35,812 nucleotides of DNA from an uncultured Clostridia bacterium (GTDB lineage: Bacteria; Bacillota; Clostridia; Oscillospirales; Ruminococcaceae). The notes under the pieces are model-generated. The model saw only the letters and a program-made list of their open reading frames with translations, ran no database searches and was not told the origin of the DNA. The DNA lies in assembly GCA_947586185.1 (NCBI GenBank), contig CANPXN010000027.1, positions 1-35,812 of the forward strand, written 5' to 3'. The position numbers were made by a program, and so were the translations under genes. This document shows positions 25,937-33,336 of the stretch, in pieces. Each line of letters starts with the position of its first letter. Position 1 is the first letter of the stretch.

Positions 25937-27757
25937 ATGAACGAACGCTTACCTTTTCTTCAGCAAAAGACATCTAAGCTTACAGTTTCTCCGGGCGTTT
26001 ATTTAATGAAAAATAAAGATAATGAAATTATCTATATAGGTAAGGCCAAAAACCTTAGAAATCGTGTTACCAGCTATTTCAGAAATAATCCTGACCATAC
26101 CCCTAAAGTTGCAAAAATGGTTTCAAAGGTGTATGATTATGATTTTATTGTGACATCAAGCGAATACGAAGCGCTCATTTTAGAGTGTAGTCTTATCAAA
26201 CAGCATAAACCTAAATATAATATATTATTAAAAGATGACAAGGGATATCATTATATAAAAATTTCAAATGAAATGTATCCCAAAATAACTGCTGAAAAGC
26301 GTCCTGATAAGGATGGAACATTTCTTGGACCATATACCAGCGGTTTTGTTGTCAAACAAACTGTCAATGAGGTTAACCATGTCTTTAAGCTTCCTACATG
26401 CAAAAATAAATTTAATTCTAAAGCATATAATAAGCGTCCATGCCTTAATTATCATATAAATCAATGTATAGGCGTATGTACGGGCAAAATTAACGTTAAA
26501 GACTATCGGGAGCGCATAAATCAGGCTGTAGATTACATTAAAAGCGGAAGTCAAAATTCCATATCGCAAATGGAAAATGAAATGCAAATTGCAGCTGAAA
26601 ACCTTAATTTTGAGCGTGCAGCAGAACTAAGGGATAGAATCAATGCTATAAAAAAAGCGGCTGATTCTCAGATTATATTTGATGAGAGCCTTCATGATAC
26701 AGATATAATAGCTCATGCTAAGAGTGCAAATGGTTCTTGTATTTCATTGATCATGTACAGAGGCGGAAGACTTCATGACAAGCTTATTTTCAACTTTTCA
26801 AACAGCGAATGTGAAGATGATATTATAGGTTCATTTATTGCAAGGTATTACCTAAATGCTGAATCTGTTCCTAAAGATATAATAATAGAAAATACATTTG
26901 AGGATATTAACTTAATACGTGAAGCCATTATAGCAAAGTGTAACCATACAGTAAAGTTTATAACACCTCAAAGAGGAAGCCTTTTAAAGTATGTTATGAT
27001 GGCTAAAAATAATGCTAATGAGTATATATCAATAAAGAATGACAGAACTGGTAAGGAAATAGCTGCTCTTGAGGAGCTTGCTGATATACTTGGATTAAAA
27101 AAGCCTCCTGAATATATTGAAGCCTATGACATATCCAATCTTGCTTCTTCAACTATGGTTGCCGGAATGATAGTTTTTCAGAACGGACGTCCGCTTAAAA
27201 GTGCATATAAGAGGTTTTCTATAAAGGAATCAGAAATACAGAATGATTACGCATGTATGCGTGAGGTATTGGAGAGAAGGCTAAACGAATACAGAAAAGG
27301 GGAGAACGAAGGCTTTTCAAGACTTCCTGATCTTATTTTTGTAGACGGCGGAATGGGTCAAGTTAATGCTGTTCTTCCTGTACTGAAAAAGTTTGGAGTA
27401 AATGTTCCTTTGTATGGCCTTGTTAAAGATAGTAAGCACAGAACAAGAGCTATTTCTACCGGAGGCGGTGAAATATCTGTTTCAAAAACGAAACCTGCAT
27501 TTACACTTATAACAAAAATCCAGGATGAAGTTCATAGATTCTCCATAACATATATGAGGAGCAAACATACTAAAAAAAGCTATGAGCTTGAGCTTACAAG
27601 GGTAAAGGGTATCGGAGTTAAAAAAGCGCAGAAAATAATACTGTATTATAAAACGAAAGAAGCTTTGAAATCTGCTTCGGTAGAAGAACTTGCAAAGATA
27701 GCCGGCGTAAATATCGGCATTGCTTCAGAATTGGCTGAGTATATTAAAAATATGTAA
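25937..27757 (+). CDS. uvrC: Excinuclease ABC subunit C
   Basis: Dual-incision nuclease of nucleotide excision repair; 606 residues, normal length. Domains: GIY-YIG nuclease at the N-terminus (GVYLMKNKDNEIIYIGKAKNLRNRVTSYF split over about 18-47), UVR motif that binds UvrB (about 205-240, ENLNFERAAELRDRINAI), RNase H-like 5' nuclease domain (EAYDISNLASSTMVAGMIVF, FVDGGMGQVNAV) and a C-terminal helix-hairpin-helix pair (LTRVKGIGVKKAQKI, LAKIAGVNIGIASELAEYI). CCGGAGGA lies 6 bases before the start. Confidence 0.97.
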   Translation: MNERLPFLQQKTSKLTVSPGVYLMKNKDNEIIYIGKAKNLRNRVTSYFRNNPDHTPKVAKMVSKVYDYDFIVTSSEYEALILECSLIKQHKPKYNILLKDDKGYHYIKISNEMYPKITAEKRPDKDGTFLGPYTSGFVVKQTVNEVNHVFKLPTCKNKFNSKAYNKRPCLNYHINQCIGVCTGKINVKDYRERINQAVDYIKSGSQNSISQMENEMQIAAENLNFERAAELRDRINAIKKAADSQIIFDESLHDTDIIAHAKSANGSCISLIMYRGGRLHDKLIFNFSNSECEDDIIGSFIARYYLNAESVPKDIIIENTFEDINLIREAIIAKCNHTVKFITPQRGSLLKYVMMAKNNANEYISIKNDRTGKEIAALEELADILGLKKPPEYIEAYDISNLASSTMVAGMIVFQNGRPLKSAYKRFSIKESEIQNDYACMREVLERRLNEYRKGENEGFSRLPDLIFVDGGMGQVNAVLPVLKKFGVNVPLYGLVKDSKHRTRAISTGGGEISVSKTKPAFTLITKIQDEVHRFSITYMRSKHTKKSYELELTRVKGIGVKKAQKIILYYKTKEALKSASVEELAKIAGVNIGIASELAEYIKNM

Positions 27758-27770
27758 TGGAAGTGATTTT

Positions 27771-28319
27771 ATGAGAGTAATAACAGGTACAGCGAGAGGC
27801 AGAAAGCTTGAAACATTGGAAGGAAACGATGTAAGACCTACAACCGATAAGGTAAAGGAAGCCATTTTTTCAGTAATACAGTTTGATATTGACGGTGCTG
27901 AGGTTTTGGATTTATTTGCAGGAAGCGGTCAACTTGGCATTGAAGCATTGAGCCGTGGCGCAAAATCCGCAGTATTTGTTGATAATTCAAAACGTTCTCT
28001 TGACGTTGTAAGCAGAAACCTTGAAACAACAGGGTTTAAGGAGAGATCTGTATTATACAATATGAACAGTGTAGATTTTTTACAGACAACAAACAAAAAA
28101 TTTGATATTGTTTTCCTTGATCCGCCATATAAAAATGATATTTTAGTTCAAATTCTTCCTATTATTGAAAATAAAATGAACAGTTTTGGAAAAGTTATAT
28201 GTGAACATGAAAAAAATTTGAAACTACCGGAAGAAATTAATCGTTTAAGGTTGAAAAAAAACTATAAATATGGTAAAATAGAAGTAACAATGTATTGCAT
28301 TAATGAAGGGGATGAATAA
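27771..28319 (+). CDS. rsmD: 16S rRNA (guanine966-N2)-methyltransferase
   Basis: 182-residue SAM methyltransferase. Visible: MRVITGTARGRKL, RPTTDKVKEAIFSVI, SAM-binding VLDLFAGSGQLGIEALSRGA and catalytic DPPY (FLDPPYKND). It starts 13 bases after uvrC with TGGAAG upstream. rsmD-coaD is a conserved pair in many bacteria, which supports both calls. Confidence 0.95.
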   Translation: MRVITGTARGRKLETLEGNDVRPTTDKVKEAIFSVIQFDIDGAEVLDLFAGSGQLGIEALSRGAKSAVFVDNSKRSLDVVSRNLETTGFKERSVLYNMNSVDFLQTTNKKFDIVFLDPPYKNDILVQILPIIENKMNSFGKVICEHEKNLKLPEEINRLRLKKNYKYGKIEVTMYCINEGDE

Positions 28320-28321
28320 TT

Positions 28322-28807
28322 TTGAGAAGAGTTGCGGTATGTCCTGGCAGTTTTGACCCAATTACTTTAGGTCATCTTGATATTATTAAAAGAGCGTCGC
28401 AGCTTTTTGATAAGGTTATTGTTCTTATTTCGGTTAATGCAGCTAAGGTTCCAAGTTTTACAACAACCGAACGCATGGCTATGATTGAAGCTGTAACGCA
28501 TGGATTTGACAATGTTGTAATTGATATTCTTGACGGTCTGTTAGCTGATTATGTAAAAAATGTAGGGGCTATTGCTATTGTAAAAGGTCTCAGAGCTGTC
28601 AGTGATTTTGAATATGAATTTCAGATGGCTCTTGCAAATAAAAAGCTTTATGCTGGTGCAGAAACGATATTTCTTACCACTTCAGCTGAAAATATGTATC
28701 TTAGTTCCAGTGTTGTGAAGCAAATTGCAAGTTTCGGCGGTGATATAAGTCATTTTGTTCCTGAATGTGTTCATGAAGTTATAAAAAACCGTCTTGTAAA
28801 GGAGTAG
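28322..28807 (+). CDS. coaD: Phosphopantetheine adenylyltransferase
   Basis: Penultimate step of coenzyme A synthesis; 161 residues. Visible: VCPGSFDPITLGHLDIIKRA with the nucleotidyltransferase TxGH motif, VKGLRAVSDFEYEFQMALANK, and the ISSSxVK-like YLSSSVVKQIASFGGDIS. The start is TTG, 2 bases after the rsmD stop, with AAGGGGATG upstream; no ATG near the family start exists. Confidence 0.95.
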   Translation: MRRVAVCPGSFDPITLGHLDIIKRASQLFDKVIVLISVNAAKVPSFTTTERMAMIEAVTHGFDNVVIDILDGLLADYVKNVGAIAIVKGLRAVSDFEYEFQMALANKKLYAGAETIFLTTSAENMYLSSSVVKQIASFGGDISHFVPECVHEVIKNRLVKE

Positions 28808-28810
28808 TTT

Positions 28811-29263
28811 ATGAATAACAACAATAAAATTGAAGAAATTTTAGATGAAATGGATGATGTTCTTGATAGAGCAACACGTGTTCCTTTTTCAAGCCATAAA
28901 TCAATGGTTGACGCTGATAGAATTCGGGAATTGGTAAATGATGTAAGGCTTTATATGCCTCATGAATTTAAAGATGCAAAATTGGTGGCTTTTGACCGTG
29001 AAAGAATTTTAAATGAAGCCAAGGGAAAAGCTGAAACTATAATCAGCCAAGCAGAGAAAAAAGCTGCTGCTATAGTTTCTCAGGATGCCATTGTAAAGGA
29101 AGCAAAGAAAAAAGCATATGATATACTTGCAAAAGCACAGTCAAATGCAAAGGAAATTAAGAAAAATGCCAATGGATATTGCAATAAGATTATAGGTAGT
29201 ACAGAAAAGTTCTTTACTGTTGCATTACAAGACATAAGAAAAACTAAAAGCAGCATGAAGTAA
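28811..29263 (+). CDS. Coiled-coil protein downstream of coaD
   Basis: A 150-residue, Lys/Glu/Ala-rich helical protein with no membrane segment. Residues about 65-125 (NEAKGKAETIISQAEKKAAA, KEAKKKAYDILAKAQSNAKE) form a probable long coiled coil like those of ATP synthase b-subunit or DivIVA-type proteins. Similar small coiled-coil genes commonly follow coaD in Clostridia; the function is not established. It starts 3 bases after the coaD stop and is the last gene of the uvrC-coaD run. Confidence 0.75.
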   Translation: MNNNNKIEEILDEMDDVLDRATRVPFSSHKSMVDADRIRELVNDVRLYMPHEFKDAKLVAFDRERILNEAKGKAETIISQAEKKAAAIVSQDAIVKEAKKKAYDILAKAQSNAKEIKKNANGYCNKIIGSTEKFFTVALQDIRKTKSSMK

Positions 29264-29289
29264 ATTTTCCATTATATTTTTTAGCAGTT

Positions 29290-29322
29290 GTTCATAATTC
29301 GTTCATAATTTTCTGATATAAT
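29290..29322 (+). promoter_or_regulatory. Direct repeats and extended -10 element before lrp-like gene
   Basis: GTTCATAATT occurs twice (29290-29299 and 29301-29310, one DNA turn apart), followed by TGATATAAT, an extended -10 box with TATAAT at 29317-29322. There is no good -35. A transcript would begin near 29329, right at the hairpin. The repeats could bind a regulator such as the downstream Lrp-like protein. Confidence 0.45.
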
Positions 29323-29333
29323 ATATAAAGCGC

Positions 29334-29368
29334 AAAGGAGCGTATCTATTATGATACGCTCCTTTTTT
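29334..29368 (+). terminator. Rho-independent terminator
   Basis: A 13-bp perfect stem (29334-29346 with 29353-29365), loop TATTAT and a run of six T (29363-29368). It ends the coaD run, or attenuates transcripts that start at the extended -10 just upstream. Confidence 0.88.
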
Positions 29369-29399
29369 ATATTTTTATGATAAAGGTGGAATTTTTAAT

Positions 29400-29840
29400 A
29401 TGGATAAAATTGATGCTAAGCTGATACAGCTTTTACAGGAAAACGCCAGATACCCATTAAAATTTTTGGCGTCACAGGTATTCTTATCTGCGCCTGCTGT
29501 ATCGTCAAGAATAGATAAGCTTGAAAATCAAGGAATCATACTCGGTTATAATTTAATAGTTGATAAGGAAAAGCTTGGCTATCATATAACAGCTTTTATA
29601 AATTTAGAAATGTCACCAAGCCAGAAACCGGAATTTTATCCTTTTATAAGAGATTATCCAAATGTCCTTGAATGTAACTGTGTAACAGGCAGCTATTCAA
29701 TGCTGATCAAGGTAGCATTTCACAGTACACAGGAGCTTGATACATTTATAGGAAAACTTCAGCATTTTGGCAATACTTCAACACAAATAGTATTTTCAAC
29801 TCCTGTACCGCACAGAGAAATAGGAGTCATTTCAGATTAA
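29400..29840 (+). CDS. Lrp/AsnC family transcriptional regulator
   Basis: 146 residues: an N-terminal AsnC-type helix-turn-helix (about 1-60, DAKLIQLLQENARYPLKFLA, LSAPAVSSRIDKLENQGII) and a C-terminal RAM/ACT-like ligand domain (about 65-140, including VTGSYSMLIKVAF). Such proteins sense amino acids and act as dimers or octamers. AAAGGTGG lies 9 bases before the start. The last 4 bases overlap the end of the convergent recombinase gene, with no terminator between. Confidence 0.92.
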   Translation: MDKIDAKLIQLLQENARYPLKFLASQVFLSAPAVSSRIDKLENQGIILGYNLIVDKEKLGYHITAFINLEMSPSQKPEFYPFIRDYPNVLECNCVTGSYSMLIKVAFHSTQELDTFIGKLQHFGNTSTQIVFSTPVPHREIGVISD

Positions 29841-30826
29841 TCTTCTTCCTTTTTCTTATTAGTTACATGTGCAAGAGGTGAGCTGTCAGCAGCGTTCTTT
29901 AAAATTTCACTGGACAAGTGAGTGTATATTTCCGTAGTAGATATGCTTTTGTGACCGAGAATCTCTTTAAGTGTTAAAGTATCTACATTACCATGCTGAT
30001 ACATTAATGTTGCTGCTGTATGACGCAGCTTATGTGTTGAAAGCCCACGATTTTGTAATCCGGCGTTACTTAAAGATTTTTCAACAATTTGTTGTACTCG
30101 ACGTTTACTGATGCGCTTTTTATTACGGCTTAAAAATAAAGCGTTAGGCTCATTTGCCGGATTTTCTCTTTCCGAAATATAGTCTTTCAATGCAACGACA
30201 CATGCATCATTTATATATATGATTCTTTCTTTGTTTCCTTTACCTAATAATCGCATGGTCTTTTCGTTAAAGTTGATATCATTAATATTAAGACCTACCA
30301 GTTCGCTAAGACGCATGCCGCAATTTAGGAATAATGTCAATATGCAGTAATCTCTTTTTTCATCGCTGCTTTCAACTGATGCACTTATATTAAGAAGTTC
30401 AAGACTTTCATTAAGAGAAAGATACTTAGGCAAAGACTTTTGATAAGACGGCAGTTCAAGATCTGCAGTAGGATCATTATCAATTAGGTGCATCTGCTTA
30501 TGAAAGTATTTAAAGAGTCCTTTCAGAGCAGATACTTTTCTGGCTATGGCTTTACCACTATTAGCACGTTCTTCGCGTAAAAAATATGTATACTCATATA
30601 TCTGTTTTAATGTGACAGCATTTAAGTCACTAACAGTTAATTTTTTTATTGATATCTCATTATATTTTATATCATCATCCGGAGTTCGGATATAAATTAA
30701 ATACCTTAGAAACATCCTGATATCAGTGTAGTATTCTTCAACCGTTCGTTTAGAACGACCTTTTGTAATGCTTAAATAAAATATATAGTCGTTTAAAAAA
30801 TCTGGATTTTCATCTTTTTTAATCAT
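29837..30826 (-). CDS. XerC/XerD-like tyrosine recombinase
   Basis: 329-residue site-specific recombinase. The N-terminal SAM-like core-binding domain (about 8-120) is followed by the catalytic domain with all active residues: Arg172 (GMRLSEL), Lys196 (LGKGNKER), His265 and Arg268 (STHKLRHTAA), His292 (ILGHKSI) and the nucleophile Tyr301 (STTEIYTHL). It is Xer-like in size, without the extra arm-binding domain of larger phage integrases. No good ribosome binding site is seen before the ATG. Convergent 4-base overlap with the Lrp-like gene suggests a long-standing host gene; proximity to the phage module allows a phage origin. A perfect inverted repeat lies 22 bases upstream of its start. Confidence 0.93.
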   Translation of the reverse strand: MIKKDENPDFLNDYIFYLSITKGRSKRTVEEYYTDIRMFLRYLIYIRTPDDDIKYNEISIKKLTVSDLNAVTLKQIYEYTYFLREERANSGKAIARKVSALKGLFKYFHKQMHLIDNDPTADLELPSYQKSLPKYLSLNESLELLNISASVESSDEKRDYCILTLFLNCGMRLSELVGLNINDINFNEKTMRLLGKGNKERIIYINDACVVALKDYISERENPANEPNALFLSRNKKRISKRRVQQIVEKSLSNAGLQNRGLSTHKLRHTAATLMYQHGNVDTLTLKEILGHKSISTTEIYTHLSSEILKNAADSSPLAHVTNKKKEED

Positions 30827-30847
30827 TTTGGTAATTTAGCCCCCATT

Positions 30848-30877
30848 AATTGCACCAAACTTACATTTGGTGCAATT
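30848..30877. repeat. Perfect inverted repeat with 6-bp centre, possible recombinase core site
   Basis: 12-bp arms (AATTGCACCAAA at 30848-30859 and its complement at 30866-30877) around CTTACA. The arm-spacer-arm geometry is like that of dif/attP sites cut by Xer recombinases (11-6-11). It is not a good terminator for the minus-strand operon, because no U-run follows on that strand. It may also be an operator of the recombinase gene. The sequence itself does not resemble the common dif consensus. Confidence 0.6.
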
Positions 30878-30884
30878 CGTTATT

Positions 30885-31202
30885 TTACTTTTTTTCGCTT
30901 TTTTTCTTTTCTTCATGCTCTGACCTGCGTAGTTGCTTGGCTATCTCCTCTTCTAACTCATCATCATAATTATACCATGTACCGTATTTTTCGTCAAATT
31001 GTTTCATGTTCATTATATGGAAAATGTGATGCATTATTTCTTTGTGTAGCTGAAAACGTTCCAAGGCTATTATGAGTTCTAAACAGTCAACGCTATCTGC
31101 ATTTTTTCTGTATCTAAGGTTGTCCCGCAATTGTTTTATTTCATTTTCTAAGAAACTGTATCTGTTTAACAGATATATGTATAACAATTCTATTCGTTTC
31201 AT
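30885..31202 (-). CDS. Small charged phage protein downstream of rep
   Basis: 105 residues, highly charged, mostly helical, ending in a Glu/Lys-rich tail (EEEIAKQLRRSEHEEKKKSEKK). The start overlaps the rep stop (ATGA), so it is translationally coupled to rep. No Cys cluster or membrane helix. I do not recognise it; a single-strand DNA-binding or replication accessory role would fit its place but is not shown. Confidence 0.7.
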   Translation of the reverse strand: MKRIELLYIYLLNRYSFLENEIKQLRDNLRYRKNADSVDCLELIIALERFQLHKEIMHHIFHIMNMKQFDEKYGTWYNYDDELEEEIAKQLRRSEHEEKKKSEKK

Positions 31203-32245
31203 TTTTCTAATTCCTTTTCATTCAGATATTTTAATATTTCGTCCGAGTTATCCAAAGCTTTTTTTACAAGCTCGTTTTCGTTATCGTCTCCAATGGTATA
31301 TAACATACTGGAATCATATTTGAATCTGTATAGACCACCAGTATTAGGTGCTTCAAATTCTTCTGTAAGAACATTTGAATAATCAGTATCACTTAATATT
31401 ATTTCACATTCTCTTTTTATGTTCCGACTGCTCCAGTAGTATTTACCAAAGATTTTCTTTATATCTTTAGTTATATACTTAGTGATATAATAACTAAGCT
31501 GTGATTGATTGCCGTAACATTTAATGGCAGTGCTAAATCCGAGTTTCCATTCTTTTATGTTGTATACAGTTCTCCCAATATCAGGGTTTAAGCCTTTAAA
31601 TCTTGCGGTACTGTCTTTCATAGGCTTTTTGAATCCCTTGTATGTCTTTGTTCCGCTGTCAAGCATTGTGAATACATCATTACAAAGCATATGACAATGT
31701 ATACCGCCGTTTTTGTGATACTCAGGTACAAGTATGTATTTTAGTCCTCTGCGATTAACTTGATTATTAAGCCATTTAGTTAATTTTTTCATTACTTCTT
31801 TATCGTCCTGCCTATTGACAAACTCGTCAGAAAATGTTATAGTTATGAAGTAATCCCAAGGATTAAGATAAACAATATCAAATACTTTATCTTTGGCTCT
31901 TTTTACAGAATCGTCATGTATTTCAACTTCTGATGACGATTCTTTTTTTTGCGCCTTTTCTTCTTTTTCATTTTTGATACGTTCTTTTCTAAGCTCTTGA
32001 AATTCTTCCAAATCCATTATTTGTTTTTCTTCAAGATAAGCTAAAAGAAGTTTTGTATTTTCCGAATCCTGTTTTAACTTTTCTTCAAGACGCTTTTCGC
32101 TTTCCTGTGAAACATGGAATTTGCTTTTGAATATCGGTCTATTACAATATATCGTGTTTGTAGCTCCATTCGGGTACAATTTTGTTTTAGTATTGTAATA
32201 GACTTCAACAGCTTTAAGTGGCTTAAATACGTTAATTTTAATCAC
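31199..32245 (-). CDS. HUH-type rolling-circle replication initiator
   Basis: 348 residues. A charged, coiled-coil-like stretch (about 45-118) precedes the HUH endonuclease core: motif I DYFITITFSDEF (131-142), motif II GGIHCHMLCN with the metal-binding His183 and His185, and motif III SYYITKYITKD with Tyr253 and Tyr257 in the two-tyrosine arrangement of phiX174 gpA-type initiators. It would nick one strand at the origin and remain bound through tyrosine. The start is uncertain: an in-frame stop lies seven codons upstream of GTG 32245, and the likely ribosome binding site (GAGGTGAT) overlaps that GTG, so GTG or a nearby codon is used. The nick-site-like sequence lies 35-40 bases upstream. Confidence 0.9.
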   Translation of the reverse strand: MIKINVFKPLKAVEVYYNTKTKLYPNGATNTIYCNRPIFKSKFHVSQESEKRLEEKLKQDSENTKLLLAYLEEKQIMDLEEFQELRKERIKNEKEEKAQKKESSSEVEIHDDSVKRAKDKVFDIVYLNPWDYFITITFSDEFVNRQDDKEVMKKLTKWLNNQVNRRGLKYILVPEYHKNGGIHCHMLCNDVFTMLDSGTKTYKGFKKPMKDSTARFKGLNPDIGRTVYNIKEWKLGFSTAIKCYGNQSQLSYYITKYITKDIKKIFGKYYWSSRNIKRECEIILSDTDYSNVLTEEFEAPNTGGLYRFKYDSSMLYTIGDDNENELVKKALDNSDEILKYLNEKELEK

Positions 32246-32276
32246 CTCGGTTTTAAAAGTGAGTCAGAAATGTGGC

Positions 32277-32346
32277 TAATATCAAGTATAGGGAAAGGGC
32301 GTTCCGTTCGCCTGCCGGCGAACCGGTAACGCCCTCCCCCTTTCCT
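32277..32346 (-). other. Candidate rolling-circle origin: nick site plus GC-rich hairpin
   Basis: On the minus strand, ACTTGATATTA (complement of 32277-32287) equals the phiX174 origin core, with the expected cut CTTG|ATA between 32283 and 32282. Next to it is a GC-rich hairpin: 32297-32303 pairs with 32328-32334, 32304-32306 with 32324-32326, 32307-32312 with 32317-32322, loop 32313-32316, 16 bp with two single-base bulges. A further AAA/TTT and GG/CC pairing outside can extend it. It occupies the only larger gap in the module, directly before rep. The hairpin could be the initiator-binding structure, the complementary-strand origin or the phage packaging signal. Confidence 0.75.
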
Positions 32347-32370
32347 CTTTTCTACTACATTGATTCTTTA

Positions 32371-32754
32371 TTAGTCATAAGCATTGCCGATAACTTCATA
32401 TTTATTATACATATCAATTGATTGATATTGAAAATTAAATGCTTTAAATACAAACCTTGCCCATGGAGGATACCAGAATACACGCCCAAAATCATGTATA
32501 AATTCATTGTCTTTATTGTCAGAACATTTTTGAATTACATCCCCCTCAAAAATTTTAACACCGTTAATGTCGGTCAAGCCCGTGTACTGTCCAACTGTTC
32601 CTGGAATAACTTCATGCCAAACCAAATCATTATCAACAATTTGAGCAGAAACTTCCGCTTCGGACAAAATTGTTTTACAGGTTTTTCCGACAAGCCATCC
32701 TTCAACCCATTCTCCGTTATCTTTACGCTTACCTTTAAACAAAATTTCACGCAT
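32371..32754 (-). CDS. YopX-like phage protein
   Basis: 127 residues with the YopX family signature: ILFKGKRKDNGEWVEGWLVG at the N-terminus, VIPGTVGQYTGLTDINGVKIFEGDVI in the middle, and a C-terminal YEVIGNAYD. YopX proteins are common in phages and mobile elements of Firmicutes; their function is unknown. GAGGA lies 9 bases before the ATG. Finding it in a filamentous-phage module indicates exchange with tailed phages. Confidence 0.88.
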   Translation of the reverse strand: MREILFKGKRKDNGEWVEGWLVGKTCKTILSEAEVSAQIVDNDLVWHEVIPGTVGQYTGLTDINGVKIFEGDVIQKCSDNKDNEFIHDFGRVFWYPPWARFVFKAFNFQYQSIDMYNKYEVIGNAYD

Positions 32755-32772
32755 TTTAAAATTTCCTCTTTT

Positions 32773-32958
32773 CTACATATCCATAATGGACTTACAATTA
32801 CCGCAAATCATGAAATTTACTTTACCAACTTTACATGGATAAAGCTTAACAACATTAATACCACACATTCCGCATTGACCTGTTTTATTATCATTGCCAA
32901 GCTTGAAAGGCTCGACTTCGGCTTTAAGTAAATCTAAATAATCTTTATATTCTTTCAT
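32773..32958 (-). CDS. Small Cys-rich (zinc-ribbon-like) protein
   Basis: 61 residues with CGMC (about 29-32) and CGNC (about 52-55), spaced as in a zinc ribbon. The start has GAAAGAGG about 8 bases upstream, part of which belongs to the 81-bp repeat. Function unknown; small zinc-ribbon proteins in phages are often nucleic-acid or polymerase binding. Confidence 0.7.
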   Translation of the reverse strand: MKEYKDYLDLLKAEVEPFKLGNDNKTGQCGMCGINVVKLYPCKVGKVNFMICGNCKSIMDM

Positions 32959-32962
32959 TTTT

Positions 32963-33043
32963 AATACCTCTTTCTATTTCTCAGAGCTTTATTGCTCTTT
33001 CTTTTTCCGTCTGTAAATTCAATATTTGATTCTCCCCTATTAG
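32963..33043. repeat. 81-bp exact direct repeat, copy 1 (orphan Zot tail)
   Basis: Identical over all 81 bases to 33339-33419. On the minus strand it encodes the same last residues as the Zot-like protein (NRGESNIEFTDGK..., ending RNRKRY and stop), but the frame upstream (33044-33076) has only about 11 further codons to a stop and no start codon. It is thus a remnant tail followed by the ribosome binding site used by the 61-residue protein. Confidence 0.92.
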
Positions 33044-33076
33044 CAAAGATTGTAGATATTTTCGTAGTAAAACATT

Positions 33077-33334
33077 TTAATCACTCCAATCAAAAGCCTG
33101 TCCACAACACGGGCAATAATTGTATTTTTCATAGTCAATTTCATAGCTTTTTTTGCAGTTAGGACAATCGTATGTATCGTATATCAAATTGCCGTTATCG
33201 TCATAGCTATCACCGTATATATTCGGTTTCTTCGATATCTGCTTTTCAAGAGCATCATAAATGCAACAACTGTATTTGCACTCTTGACAAAATTTCATTA
33301 CAGAATCAATGCAATGCTTAGGTAAATCACTCAT
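33077..33334 (-). CDS. Small double zinc-ribbon-like protein
   Basis: 85 residues with several Cys pairs: FCQECKYSCC near the N-terminus, then CPNCKKSYEI and CPCCGQAFDW, the latter typical of a rubredoxin/zinc-ribbon fold. The start at 33334 (MSDLP) has GAGG 8 bases upstream; the site lies in the 81-bp repeat copy 2. It lies between the Zot-like gene and the orphan Zot tail. Function unknown. Confidence 0.72.
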   Translation of the reverse strand: MSDLPKHCIDSVMKFCQECKYSCCIYDALEKQISKKPNIYGDSYDDNGNLIYDTYDCPNCKKSYEIDYEKYNYCPCCGQAFDWSD

Positions 33335-33336
33335 AT

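Noticed and set aside
30848-30877. The inverted repeat as a rho-independent terminator of the rep operon
   Set aside because: The minus strand lacks a U-run after the stem (AATGGGGGC follows). On the plus strand a T-rich stretch follows, but no plus-strand gene ends there.
33044-33076. An 11-codon frame starting at ATG near 33064 on the minus strand
   Set aside because: It is very short, overlaps the orphan Zot tail in another frame and has no feature of its own; treated as chance.
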